DNA of 64,000 nt, taken from contig NZ_PZJO01000003.1 in assembly GCF_003206575.1 (NCBI RefSeq), positions 344,436 through 408,435 on the forward strand. Direction: 5' to 3'. The notes under the pieces are model-generated. The model was not told the DNA's origin and did no database searches. It saw only the letters and a list, made by a program, of their open reading frames with translations. This document shows positions 1 through 8,739 of this stretch, one piece after another. The DNA is from Salinicola endophyticus (GTDB lineage Bacteria; Pseudomonadota; Gammaproteobacteria; Pseudomonadales; Halomonadaceae). Made by a program: the position numbers and the translations under genes. The stretch's first letter is position 1. Every line of letters starts with the position of its first letter.

Positions 1-29
1 ATGTCCCCGGCGGGTCACCTGGCGGGCGC

Positions 30-707
30 TCAGCGACGTCCGTTGGCGTAGCGCGAGGCCATCACCGGAATCGTGCCCAGATTCTGGCGCGCCCAGTTGG
101 TGGCCTGGATACGGTTGTGGACGTTGATCTTGCGGAACAGATTGTAGAGATGCGACTTCACCGTGTGCTCGCTGACGAAGAGCTTTTCGGCGATCTCGGT
201 ATTGCTGGCGCCAGAGACCAGCAGTGTCACGATCTCGAGTTCGCGTCGGGTCAGCCCGCAGACCGGACGGTAGGTATTGACCTGCTGACGGCGATAGAAG
301 TCGATCAGCATCGCCGAGAGTGGGCGTGAAATCCACAGCTCGCCCTCGAGAAGTTTGACAATACCTTTACAGATCAACTCGAGATTGTCCTGCCGATAAA
401 ACACGCCGCGCAGATGGATGCCGATCAGCAGCTCCATGACCTGCTTGTTGTCGCGCACGTTGAAGGCCGACAGGATGATGGCCTTGTTCTCTTCGGCGCG
501 GGTGTTCCACACCAGCAGATCCTTCTCGTTGACGTGGTCGCCGTCGAGCAACACCAGCGCACGCCTGCCTTCGGGCATCAAGAAGCGCTCCTGTGGATTG
601 AGCGCAGAGACCCGGCAGCCGGTCTTTTGGTGGATATAGTCTAGGAATAGAACAGACTGTGAGTTACAGTCCGTTACAAGTACGATGTCGGTGGTTTCAG
701 TGTTCAT
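30..707 (-). CDS. csgD: CsgD-type LuxR-family transcriptional regulator
   Basis: This 225-residue protein has an N-terminal receiver-like domain followed by a LuxR-type helix-turn-helix (about residues 150-215, with GASNTEIAEKLFVSEHTVKS). Length and pattern match E. coli CsgD (216 residues), including the GVFY motif in the middle and the HLYNLF.KI segment in the HTH. CsgD controls curli and extracellular matrix genes; the receiver domain of that family lacks a normal phosphorylation site. No curli structural genes lie in the window, so the targets are unknown. The long A+T-rich leader upstream is typical of a heavily regulated gene. A generic LuxR regulator is the alternative. Confidence 0.8.
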   Translation of the reverse strand: MNTETTDIVLVTDCNSQSVLFLDYIHQKTGCRVSALNPQERFLMPEGRRALVLLDGDHVNEKDLLVWNTRAEENKAIILSAFNVRDNKQVMELLIGIHLRGVFYRQDNLELICKGIVKLLEGELWISRPLSAMLIDFYRRQQVNTYRPVCGLTRRELEIVTLLVSGASNTEIAEKLFVSEHTVKSHLYNLFRKINVHNRIQATNWARQNLGTIPVMASRYANGRR

Positions 708-1158
708 GGTCTGATCCCTTGTATCGGGTTTTTAATTAGTCTTCTACAGGTTTTGTTGTGATCCTTGGGCACTAGCCTCATGGCCGGTCTCTTAGTACCG
801 GACGTCAATAGTGTTAATAAAACCTTTGCCTTGTAAATATAGGGCATTGAGGTTTTCGAAACGTGACACCCAGAGGTCATTTAAGCGCGCCTTAATTTTT
901 AAAAAAACACAAAGAATTCATGTGCTTGGAAGTGAATTTTGGCAGGTGTTGGAGAAATTGCTGCTCTCTGTTGGAGAAAAAACAGCCGTGTTTGTCCGTG
1001 GCAAAATGAGGGTGTGCACGCCAACCGATGAGCTTTCTCATCCTCTCCTTCGGCGGCCCGCCAGGTGCCAGGTCAGGGAGCGCTCATACCCCCTCCCGCC
1101 AACGCTATACCCGCTTCCGTGCGGCCCGTAGAATGGAGCTTTTGGCAGGAAGACGCGC
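708..1158. promoter_or_regulatory. Regulatory gap between divergent csgD and rdgB
   Basis: This 451-bp gap holds no credible gene. It is markedly A+T-rich compared with its surroundings. An 11-bp direct repeat, TGTTGGAGAAA, occurs at 947-957 and 969-979, 22 bp apart, which is two helical turns and suggests a paired protein-binding site. Both divergent promoters must lie here, but I could not fix clear -35/-10 boxes. Confidence 0.45.
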
Positions 1159-1761
1159 ATGACCGCCACTCCACAAGATCTCGTCGTCGCCAGCGGTAAC
1201 CCGGGAAAACTGGCCGAGTTTCAACAGCTTCTCGGACCGCTGGGATTGCGTGTCCGGGCCCAGGCCGAGTTCGGCGTCGATGACGTCGAAGAGACCGGCC
1301 TGACCTTCGTCGAAAATGCCCTGATCAAGGCGCGCGCCGCGGCCCGCGCCAGCGGTGGCCCTGCCCTGGCCGACGACTCCGGCTTGGCGGTGGATGCGCT
1401 GAACGGCGCCCCGGGGATCTACTCCGCGCGCTACGCCGGGGAGCCCAAGAGTGACCGCGCCAACAACGACAAGCTGTTGAGCGCGCTGCGCGAGGTGCCC
1501 GAGGGTCAGCGCGGGGCGCGCTACTGGTGCGTGTTGGTCTACCTGCGCCACGCCGACGATCCGGTGCCGATCATCGTCCAGCAGGATTGGCCGGGTGATA
1601 TTCTCGCCTACCCACGGGGTGAAGGCGGTTTCGGCTACGACCCGCTGTTCTGGGTGCCGGAGTCCGGGGCAAGCGCCGCCGAGCTGAGCGCCGAGGAGAA
1701 AAATCGCCTGAGTCATCGTGGCCGTGCCCTGCAGGCGCTGATTGCGCGGCTGAAGGCGTGA
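1159..1761 (+). CDS. rdgB: XTP/dITP pyrophosphatase (RdgB/HAM1)
   Basis: RdgB hydrolyses non-canonical purine nucleoside triphosphates (dITP, XTP, ITP) to monophosphates plus pyrophosphate, keeping them out of DNA and RNA. The protein has 200 residues, the family's usual size. It shows the N-terminal nucleotide-binding motif SGNPGK (residues 12-17), the acidic ALADDSGL motif near residue 68 and the C-terminal SHRGRAL segment. The stop overlaps the GTG start of hemW by 4 bp, so the two genes are translationally coupled, a common rdgB-hemW arrangement. Confidence 0.95.
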   Translation: MTATPQDLVVASGNPGKLAEFQQLLGPLGLRVRAQAEFGVDDVEETGLTFVENALIKARAAARASGGPALADDSGLAVDALNGAPGIYSARYAGEPKSDRANNDKLLSALREVPEGQRGARYWCVLVYLRHADDPVPIIVQQDWPGDILAYPRGEGGFGYDPLFWVPESGASAAELSAEEKNRLSHRGRALQALIARLKA

Positions 1762-2957
1762 GTTTGGATTTCCCTGACGCGGCAGCGCCCGGTGGTCTGC
1801 CGCCGCTGGCGCTCTATATCCATGTGCCCTGGTGCGTGCGCAAGTGCCCCTACTGCGATTTCAACTCGCACGGGGTCGGTTATGGTGCGGCCCTGCCAGA
1901 GACGGCCTATGTGGCTGCGCTGCTGGCGGATCTCGACGCCGATCTGGCGTGGGTGCAGGGTCGCGAGATCGTCAGCATCTTCATCGGCGGCGGTACCCCC
2001 AGCCTGTTCTCTCCCGAGGCTTATCATCAGCTGTTCGCCGGGCTGCGCCAGCGGCTGGTCTTTGCCGCGGATATCGAAATCACCCTGGAGGCCAACCCCG
2101 GCACCACCGAGCATGGGCGTTTCGCCGGTTACCGGGAGGCGGGAATCAATCGCCTGTCGCTCGGCGTGCAGAGCTTCCAGCCCGCACAGTTGACGGCACT
2201 CGGGCGCATCCATAGCGGTGCCGAGGCGGTTCAGGCGATGCAGCTGGCGCGCGATGCCGGGTTCGACAACGTCAATCTCGATCTGATGCACGGACTGCCG
2301 GGGCAGGATACGGCGCTGGCGCTGGCCGATATCGAGCAGGCGCTGGCGCTGGCGCCGACGCACCTCTCCTGGTATCAGCTGACCCTGGAGCCGAATACCG
2401 AATTCTTCTCGCAGCCGCCGCCGCTGCCCGACGAGGAGCGGCTGTGGGACATCCAGGATGCCGGCCACGCCCTGCTCGAGGAGGCCGGCTTCTCGCGCTA
2501 TGAAATCTCCGCCTACGCCCGGCCCGGGCGCGCAGCGCGACACAATCTCAACTACTGGCGCTTCGGTGACTATCTGGGGATCGGTGCTGGCGCCCACGCC
2601 AAGCTGAGCCGGCCTGATGGTGACGGCGGGCTACGGATCGAGCGGCGCTGGAAAACGCGCCAGCCGCAGGCCTATCTGCGGCGTGCCAACGATCCGCGCG
2701 GGTTCGTCGCCGGCGGGCGTGCGGTCGATGAGGAGACGCTGCCGCTGGAGTTTCTGATGAATGCGCTACGGCTGACCCACGGCGTCGATCTCGCCGACTG
2801 GCAAAACCATACCGGGCGCGCGCTGTCTGAGTTGACGCCGCGTCTCGCCGTGGCGCGGCAGCGAGGCCTGCTGGCGGACTCGCCGTCGCGGCTGCAGGCG
2901 ACGCCGCAAGGACTGTTATTCTTGAATGATCTGCTGGCACTGCTCGACGAGGCGTGA
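1758..2957 (+). CDS. hemW: Radical SAM heme chaperone HemW
   Basis: This 399-residue radical SAM protein carries the CxxxCxxC cluster motif CVRKCPYC at residues 26-33, after the YIHVPWC signature. It resembles the oxygen-independent coproporphyrinogen oxidase family but has the HemW architecture; HemW binds heme and inserts it into respiratory proteins. GGGTPS (SAM binding) and the SLGVQSF segment are also present. The GTG start overlaps the rdgB stop (GTGA), which fixes the start. True HemN (about 450 residues) is less likely because of length and the link to rdgB. Confidence 0.92.
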   Translation: MSLDFPDAAAPGGLPPLALYIHVPWCVRKCPYCDFNSHGVGYGAALPETAYVAALLADLDADLAWVQGREIVSIFIGGGTPSLFSPEAYHQLFAGLRQRLVFAADIEITLEANPGTTEHGRFAGYREAGINRLSLGVQSFQPAQLTALGRIHSGAEAVQAMQLARDAGFDNVNLDLMHGLPGQDTALALADIEQALALAPTHLSWYQLTLEPNTEFFSQPPPLPDEERLWDIQDAGHALLEEAGFSRYEISAYARPGRAARHNLNYWRFGDYLGIGAGAHAKLSRPDGDGGLRIERRWKTRQPQAYLRRANDPRGFVAGGRAVDEETLPLEFLMNALRLTHGVDLADWQNHTGRALSELTPRLAVARQRGLLADSPSRLQATPQGLLFLNDLLALLDEA

Positions 2958-3031
2958 CCCTCGCGAGCCGTGTCACTGCGTAACGTCGTCGTCGGTCGAT
3001 CCGGCGACGCAGGGCAAGGAGCGATTCGCGC

Positions 3032-3730
3032 ATGAAAACGATGATGAACAAGACCTGGTGGCTGGCCGTGCCGCTCGCCGTGGCCGTGGGTGTCAGCGGC
3101 TGTGCCAGCAACGACGGCTATCAGCAGCAGCAGGGCCAGCAGGAGAGCGGTAACACCAACACCTGGGGCGGTGCGGGTATCGGCGCCGTGGCCGGGGCCG
3201 TGGTCGGTGCGCTCAGCGGTCACGGCGGCAGCAGCACCCGCGATCGTGCGTTGATCGGTGCGGCCACCGGTGCCGCAATCGGTGGCGGCGTTGGTGCCTA
3301 CATGGATTCCCAGGAGAAGGAGCTGCGCAATCGTCTCGACGGCACCGGTATCGGGGTCGAGCGCAACGGCAACAACCTGATCCTCAACATGCCCAGCAAT
3401 GTCACCTTCGGCTTCGACTCGAGCGAGCTGCAGACCCCGGCGCGCCAGGCGCTCAACGACGTCAATGCGGTGCTGCGCGCCTATCCGGACACCCGCATCG
3501 GCGTTGCCGGCTATACCGACAGCACCGGCGCCGAGAGCTACAACCAGAAGCTCTCCGAGCGCCGGGCGCAGGCGGTGGCGAGCTACCTCGAGCAGGGCGG
3601 TGTCGCGTCCGGGCGCATCAGCGCAGTGGGTTACGGCGAGAGCCACCCGGTGGCGAGCAATGACACGGACGCCGGACGTGCCCAGAACCGTCGTGTCGAG
3701 ATCACGCTGACGCCGACGAAACAGTCCTGA
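3032..3730 (+). CDS. OmpA-family outer-membrane lipoprotein with glycine-rich linker
   Basis: This 232-residue protein begins with a lipoprotein signal whose lipobox is VSGC (Cys24); the next residue is Ala, so outer-membrane sorting is expected. Residues 45-95 are rich in Gly and Ala, a glycine-zipper type segment that may insert into membrane. The C-terminal part (about 115-225) is an OmpA-like peptidoglycan-binding domain with the GYTDSTG and NQKLSERRA motifs that supply the Asp and Arg for diaminopimelate binding. It is similar in layout to YiaD. An AAGGAG site lies 10 nt before the ATG. A hairpin follows the stop, so it is probably monocistronic. Confidence 0.88.
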   Translation: MKTMMNKTWWLAVPLAVAVGVSGCASNDGYQQQQGQQESGNTNTWGGAGIGAVAGAVVGALSGHGGSSTRDRALIGAATGAAIGGGVGAYMDSQEKELRNRLDGTGIGVERNGNNLILNMPSNVTFGFDSSELQTPARQALNDVNAVLRAYPDTRIGVAGYTDSTGAESYNQKLSERRAQAVASYLEQGGVASGRISAVGYGESHPVASNDTDAGRAQNRRVEITLTPTKQS

Positions 3731-3754
3731 TCACGTATCGATCGGTGGGATGAC

Positions 3755-3776
3755 GCGGCCCCTTGGGGCCGCGTTT
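3755..3776 (+). terminator. Probable terminator of the OmpA-type lipoprotein gene
   Basis: A GCGGCCCC/GGGGCCGC hairpin (3755-3772) with a 2-nt apex is followed by GTTT, 24 nt after the lipoprotein stop. The T tract is short. Confidence 0.55.
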
Positions 3777-3841
3777 CACGTTCGAAGGTTCACTTCCAGA
3801 TGCTCTACTGCAAGGCATCTCACTGCGAGGGGTAGCCGCCA

Positions 3842-4690
3842 ATGCTGGCCTATCAGCACGCCTATCATGCCGGCAACTTCGCCGATGTACACAAGCACCT
3901 GGGGCTTTTTCACCTGCTCGAGGCGCTGACGCGCAAATCCTCCGCGATCAGTTTCGTCGATACCCACGCCGGACGCGGACTCTATCCGCTGGCGGCGACG
4001 GAGACGCAGAAGCTCGCCGAGTATCGTGAGGGGGTCGAGCGGCTGTGGCGGCGGCGCCAGGCGCTGGCCGCCGAGCCTGCCTTGGGCGCTTGGCTGGCGC
4101 GGCTGGCTACGCTGCAGTCCGGCCCGGCGCTGGAGTGCTACCCGGGCTCGCCGTGGTGGCTCGGCGACGCGCTGCGCCCGCAGGATCGGCTGACGCTGTA
4201 TGAGCTGCACCCCGGCGAGCATCAGCACCTGGACACGCAGATGACGACCAGCATCAACGCCCAGCGGCTCCACGCCGACGGCCTCAAGGGGCTGTGCCAG
4301 CGGCTGCCGGTACCGACGCCGCGGCTGTGCGCGCTGATCGACCCGAGCTACGAACGCAAGGAAGAGTACCGCGAGGTGGTCGACACGCTCGTCCAGGTGG
4401 TGCGCAAGGTGCGCCATGCGGTGGTCATGATCTGGTATCCGCTGTTGCCGGCCGGACGTCATCTGACGCTGCTGGAAGGGCTGCGCGAGGCGCACATTCC
4501 CAAGCTGTGGCGTAGCGAGATCACTCTACGCGAGGCCAACGCCGAGCGCGGCATGTACGGCAGCGGGCTGGTGCTGCTCAATCCGCCGTGGCAGCTCGAT
4601 CAGACCCTCGACAACGCCTTCGATACGCTGGCGCCACTGCTCGCCGAGCGGGCGGTGCATCATGGGGAGTGGTGGACCGCCGAGCGCTAG
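3842..4690 (+). CDS. rlmJ: 23S rRNA (adenine2030-N6)-methyltransferase RlmJ
   Basis: This 282-residue protein matches RlmJ in length (about 280). The N-terminal AYHAGNFADVHKH signature is characteristic, and the catalytic DPSYE motif of N6-adenine methyltransferases is at about residue 166. RlmJ methylates A2030 of 23S rRNA using SAM. The gene stands alone, with a hairpin upstream and an intergenic repeat downstream. Confidence 0.93.
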   Translation: MLAYQHAYHAGNFADVHKHLGLFHLLEALTRKSSAISFVDTHAGRGLYPLAATETQKLAEYREGVERLWRRRQALAAEPALGAWLARLATLQSGPALECYPGSPWWLGDALRPQDRLTLYELHPGEHQHLDTQMTTSINAQRLHADGLKGLCQRLPVPTPRLCALIDPSYERKEEYREVVDTLVQVVRKVRHAVVMIWYPLLPAGRHLTLLEGLREAHIPKLWRSEITLREANAERGMYGSGLVLLNPPWQLDQTLDNAFDTLAPLLAERAVHHGEWWTAER

Positions 4691-4708
4691 GCCGTGTACG
4701 AAAATTGG

Positions 4709-4855
4709 CTGCGCTCGGTAATACGGCGTTAAAAATCGGCTGGAACGCCAGCCCGGTCAAAAATGCTCATTTACACATCGTAAACTGGAGCGCCAGCCCG
4801 GTCCGTTTTCGTCGATTTTTGCCTTAGCTACGCGCCCCGGTCTGGCCTTCGCTCG
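4709..4855. repeat. Dispersed intergenic repeat, copy A
   Basis: The gap between the convergent ends of rlmJ and ggpPS contains segments that recur at 50836-50898. The 20-bp segment CCCGGTCTGGCCTTCGCTCG (4836-4855) is found there exactly in reverse complement, and 4709-4730 matches 50877-50898 at 20 of 22 positions, also inverted. Between them this copy also holds two GCCAGCCCGGTC units (near 4750 and 4792) separated by A+T-rich segments that copy B lacks. It does not code. Confidence 0.7.
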
Positions 4856-4923
4856 CCGACTTTTTCGTGCAGACCCTAAAACACCAGGCCCGCCAATCGG
4901 CGGGCTCGGCAAGGCAGCAGCGC

Positions 4924-7179
4924 CTAGGTGCTGGCGCCGCTGTCGCCCTCGTCCTTGATCGCGGCGATGAACTCGTCGCCCCAGCGGCGGATATCGTTGT
5001 ACTCGACGATATCGTTGAGCTGGCGCAGACGCGCCTGGGCTTCGGCGCGCGGCAGGTTGAGCCCCAGATAGCAGGTGCGCGCCAGGTCGTGCAGGTCGTG
5101 GGGGTTGGTCAGGATCGCCCCCTTCAGCTCCGCCGCCGCGCCGGCGAACTCCGACAGTACCAGCACGCCGCAGCCCTGGGTCAGCCCCTGGGTGGCGACG
5201 AACTCCTTGGCCACCAGGTTGAGCCCGTCGCGCAGCGGAGTGATCCACATCACGTCGGCCATGGCGTACCACGCCATCAGCTCCTCGAACGGGAAACCGC
5301 GGAAGTAGAACTGTACCGGCGTCCAGCCGACGTCGGCGAAGCGACCGTTGATATGGCCGATGGTCTGTTCGATCTGGGTCTGCAGCTCGTCATAGATGGT
5401 CATTTCACGCGCCGCCGGCACGCAGATGCTGACCAGAGTGACCTTGCCGCGCAGCTCCGGGTTCTCGTCGAGCAGCAGCTCGTAGGCCTTGAGCTTTTCG
5501 AGAATCCCCTTGGTGTAGTCGAGGCGTTCGACCGAGAGAATCAGCTTCATGCCCTCGAACTCGTCGCGCAGTTCGGCCATGCGCGCCTCGGCACCGTCCT
5601 GTTCCAGCGCGTTGCGAATACGCCCGAGATCCAGCCCCACCGGATGCGCGCCCAGTCTGACCACCCGAGTGCCGGTATCGATCGCCGTGGTCATGGTCTC
5701 CAGCCCCACCGCGCAGCCGTAGGTGAGAAAGCGTGGGGCGCAGTTCTGGCGCGATAGCGTGGTCAGCGGCACCACGCCGCGGGCGACGTCGACGAAGTTC
5801 TCCACCTGACGCGGGATGTGAAAGGCCACGTAGTCGCACTGCAGCAGGCTGCCGACGATCTCGCGGCGCCACGGCAGCACGTTGAAGACATCCGCCGAGG
5901 GGAAGTAGGTGTGGTGGAAGAAGGCGATACGCAGGTCCGGGCGCAGCTCGCGCAGATAGGCGGGTACCATCCACAGGTTGTAGTCGTGGATCCAGATAAG
6001 GGCGCCCTCGGCGGCTTCCTCGGCGGTACGTTCGGCAAAGGCGCGGTTGACCTCGCAGTAGGTGTCCCAATCCTCCTCGCGGAAACGGGCTCGCTCCCAG
6101 AAGGTGTGCAGCGTGGGCCAGAACGCCTCCTTGGAGAAGCGCTTGTAGAAGATGTCCACCTGCTCCTTCGTCAACGCCACGCGGGCAGCGGTGAGCAACG
6201 GATACTGCTTGGCGTCGACGCTGGTGTGAACGACGAAGTCTTCGGGCTCCTCGTCGCCCTCGTAGATCGACCAGGCGATCCACGAGCCGCGTTGGTTGGC
6301 GAAGAAGCTCTGCAGCGTCGGGATGATGCCGTTGGGCGAGGTCGGGCGGCGGCGGCGGATCTTGCCGTCGACGCGATACTCCTCGTAGGGCAGACGGTGG
6401 TAGACCATCACCAGCTCGGCCTTGCCGGTATGGGCGGTATCGCGGCGATTCTCCGCCGCCAGCCCGCGTGCCCCCAGGAAGCCGAAGTGGGCGAAGGCTT
6501 CGATGATGCCGCCGCAACCGGCGGCGCTGGCGTGCATCACCTTGGGCAGCGGGCGGGTGCGCTCGAGCAGCTCGGGCTCGGCGTCGCCCACGCAGACCGC
6601 CTTGAAGCCGGCGCTCAGCATCGCCAGGTCGTTCATGGTGTCGCCGGCCACCAGCACGTCGTCGTGGGCGATATCGAGCCACTCGACCAGCTTCTGAAGG
6701 CTGGAGCCCTTGTTGACCCCCTGCGGCAGGAAGTCGAGATAGCGTCCGGCGGAGTAGAGCATCTCGCAACCGAGCTCGTCGGCCAGCGCCGCGAGCTCGG
6801 GGCTCTCGGCCTGTTCCGGAGCGCAGTAGTAGGAACAGCGGCGGATCTGCGGCTCGTCCTGACGCACGATCTCGGGGAAGCGGCTCATCGCACTGGCGAT
6901 GCGTGATTCGCCTGGCCAGCACTCGTCGATGGGGTCCTGCAGCGCCTGGATCGGCTGCAGGGTATCGCCGTGATAGAGGCTGGCGCCGACGTCGGCGACG
7001 ATATAGTCGGGTTGCGGCAACGTGGGGTCGGAGAGCAGCGGCAGGATCGCCTCGAGGCTGCGCCCGCTGACGTAGGCCAGCTGGATCTCCGGATGCGCGG
7101 CGATGGTCTGGTAGAGGCTCAGGCGGTCCTCCGGGGCGCCACCGAGAAAGGTACCGTCGAGATCGGTCGCTAGTAGCAT
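4924..7179 (-). CDS. ggpPS: Bifunctional glucosylglycerol-phosphate phosphatase/synthase (GgpPS type)
   Basis: This 751-residue fusion has an N-terminal HAD phosphatase of the sucrose-phosphatase type (DLDGT at 6-10, VSGRS 37-41, Lys157, GDTMND 179-184) and a C-terminal GT20 glycosyltransferase from about residue 256. The GT20 part carries YHRLPYEEY, SPNGIIPTL and KEAFWPTLH, which follow the cyanobacterial GgpS pattern rather than OtsA. GgpS joins glucose from ADP-glucose to glycerol-3-phosphate; the phosphatase then releases glucosylglycerol, an osmoprotectant. Fused enzymes of this order are known from Stenotrophomonas. An AGGAGA site lies 6 nt before the ATG. Trehalose-6-phosphate synthase is the alternative. 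Confidence 0.85.
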   Translation of the reverse strand: MLLATDLDGTFLGGAPEDRLSLYQTIAAHPEIQLAYVSGRSLEAILPLLSDPTLPQPDYIVADVGASLYHGDTLQPIQALQDPIDECWPGESRIASAMSRFPEIVRQDEPQIRRCSYYCAPEQAESPELAALADELGCEMLYSAGRYLDFLPQGVNKGSSLQKLVEWLDIAHDDVLVAGDTMNDLAMLSAGFKAVCVGDAEPELLERTRPLPKVMHASAAGCGGIIEAFAHFGFLGARGLAAENRRDTAHTGKAELVMVYHRLPYEEYRVDGKIRRRRPTSPNGIIPTLQSFFANQRGSWIAWSIYEGDEEPEDFVVHTSVDAKQYPLLTAARVALTKEQVDIFYKRFSKEAFWPTLHTFWERARFREEDWDTYCEVNRAFAERTAEEAAEGALIWIHDYNLWMVPAYLRELRPDLRIAFFHHTYFPSADVFNVLPWRREIVGSLLQCDYVAFHIPRQVENFVDVARGVVPLTTLSRQNCAPRFLTYGCAVGLETMTTAIDTGTRVVRLGAHPVGLDLGRIRNALEQDGAEARMAELRDEFEGMKLILSVERLDYTKGILEKLKAYELLLDENPELRGKVTLVSICVPAAREMTIYDELQTQIEQTIGHINGRFADVGWTPVQFYFRGFPFEELMAWYAMADVMWITPLRDGLNLVAKEFVATQGLTQGCGVLVLSEFAGAAAELKGAILTNPHDLHDLARTCYLGLNLPRAEAQARLRQLNDIVEYNDIRRWGDEFIAAIKDEGDSGAST

Positions 7180-7239
7180 GTTCTTCTCCTGCCCGGCATG
7201 GCCGGGGTGTGGTTCCCTGCAGCATACACCGGGGAGGCC

Positions 7240-8535
7240 TCAGGCCTTGGCGGCCGTGTCGACGATCCGCCGGCGTTCATGCTCTGCGTAAAAACTGGGG
7301 TCGGCGAACAGATCCTGCTGCACGTCGTCGTACATCATCTCCAGCGCCTGGCTGCTGGTCGGGGTCATCGGCTCGAAATGTGCGCTGTCGCCACTGATCA
7401 GGGTCGAGACGTGGCGGCGGCGGTAGAGCGCGTAGAGACCCAGCAGGGCCAGCACGCCGGCGATATAGAGCGGTAGCCCCTGGTTGCCGAACAGGCTCAT
7501 CACGGCGCCGGCGAGAATCGGCGCCAGGGCGCTGCCGGCGCCCTGCACCACCAGCATGTCGGCCGAGCCGGACACGATCTCATCGGGGTGCAACTGATCG
7601 ATCAACTGCGCCACCGCCAGGGGGTAGAGGGAAAATGCCAAACCGCCCCAGACAAAGAATAGACCCAATAGCACCCTGGGGTCAGGCACCAGTGGCATCA
7701 CCGCGGCACACAGGGCCGCGAGCAGCACCACCCAGGTCATGACCCGGGCGCGGTCGTGTCGGTCGGAGAAGCGCCCAATGGGGATCTGCAGCAGGGCGCC
7801 GCCGAGAATCGCGGCGCTCATCACCAGGCCGACACCGCCGACGTCGAAGCCCTGGGCGCGGGCGTAGACCGGGGTCAGCGCCCAGAAGGCACCCATGGCC
7901 AGCCCCGAGAGCGCGGCGGCGGCCACCGACAGCGGGGCGAAGCCGAGCAGCGCCTTGAGCCGGCTCTTGGGGCGCGCCGTGATCACCGGCTGGCTGCGTT
8001 TGGTCATGGTGATCGGCAACAGCGCCCAGCAGATGAAGATGGCGGTCATCAAAAACAGCAGATGGCCCTCGGGGGTGTCCAGCCGCAGCATCTGCTGGGC
8101 CAGTGTCAGTGCGCCCAGGTTGATCACCATGTAGAGGGCGAAGACGCGGCCGCGCTCGTGGCTGGCGGCCTGGGCGTTGAGCCAGCTCTCGATCACGGTC
8201 ATCACGGTGATGAAGCTCAGCCCGTAGAGCACACGCAGCGCCAGCCATACCCAGGGGTCGATGAAGATCAGGTGCAGCAGTGCGGTCGAGGCGCACAGGC
8301 TGGCGCAGAAGGCGAAGGTGCGGATATGGCCCATGCGCCGGATCAGGCGTCCGCTGACCCAGGTGCCGCAGACGAAACCGACGAAGTAGCCGGACATGAT
8401 CAGACCGATCAGCGCCGTCGGAAACCCTTCGCTGGCGCCGCGCAGGGTCAACAGGGTGTTGATCAGACCGTTGCCCAGCAGCAGCAGGGCGACGCTGCCG
8501 AGCAGGGCTCGCAGCGGACGAAGCAGCGACCACAT
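7240..8535 (-). CDS. MFS transporter, YcaD-like
   Basis: This 431-residue membrane protein has about twelve hydrophobic segments and the MFS loop motif (GRLIRRMG) between helices 2 and 3, repeated in weaker form in the second half (GRFSDRHDR). The pattern of helix 4-5 (VMTVIESWLN) matches the YcaD family of uncharacterised MFS proteins. The C-terminal tail of about 40 residues is hydrophilic. It lies 60 bp upstream of ggpPS on the same strand, so the two may share a transcript; a role in solute transport is possible but unproven. Confidence 0.8.
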   Translation of the reverse strand: MWSLLRPLRALLGSVALLLLGNGLINTLLTLRGASEGFPTALIGLIMSGYFVGFVCGTWVSGRLIRRMGHIRTFAFCASLCASTALLHLIFIDPWVWLALRVLYGLSFITVMTVIESWLNAQAASHERGRVFALYMVINLGALTLAQQMLRLDTPEGHLLFLMTAIFICWALLPITMTKRSQPVITARPKSRLKALLGFAPLSVAAAALSGLAMGAFWALTPVYARAQGFDVGGVGLVMSAAILGGALLQIPIGRFSDRHDRARVMTWVVLLAALCAAVMPLVPDPRVLLGLFFVWGGLAFSLYPLAVAQLIDQLHPDEIVSGSADMLVVQGAGSALAPILAGAVMSLFGNQGLPLYIAGVLALLGLYALYRRRHVSTLISGDSAHFEPMTPTSSQALEMMYDDVQQDLFADPSFYAEHERRRIVDTAAKA

Positions 8536-8739
8536 GGCATCTCTCCCGAGGAAGGCTCTGCCATTTCCATGCAGTAAGCGTGCCGCCGGGCCAGGGTCGC
8601 TCAGAGACGCCTATTGATAATGCTGTGTTATCGGAAAAGGCCAGGATTGGGATATGCAGTTATCACCATCCTGAGTCCTGGAGGCGATGAATTGCACCAC
8701 AATGGTGCCTATCCAAGGTGGCTGGCGGCATTGGCACGT

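Noticed and set aside
2548-3646. Minus-strand frames opposite hemW and the OmpA-type lipoprotein
   Set aside because: Low-complexity translations without motifs, fully explained by the plus-strand genes.
4867-5757. Long plus-strand open frames opposite ggpPS and many other genes
   Set aside because: They are antisense shadows of well-supported genes in G+C-rich DNA.
4924-7179. Trehalose-6-phosphate synthase/phosphatase (OtsA-OtsB) assignment
   Set aside because: The transferase motifs follow GgpS, and the phosphatase-first order matches GgpPS fusions.
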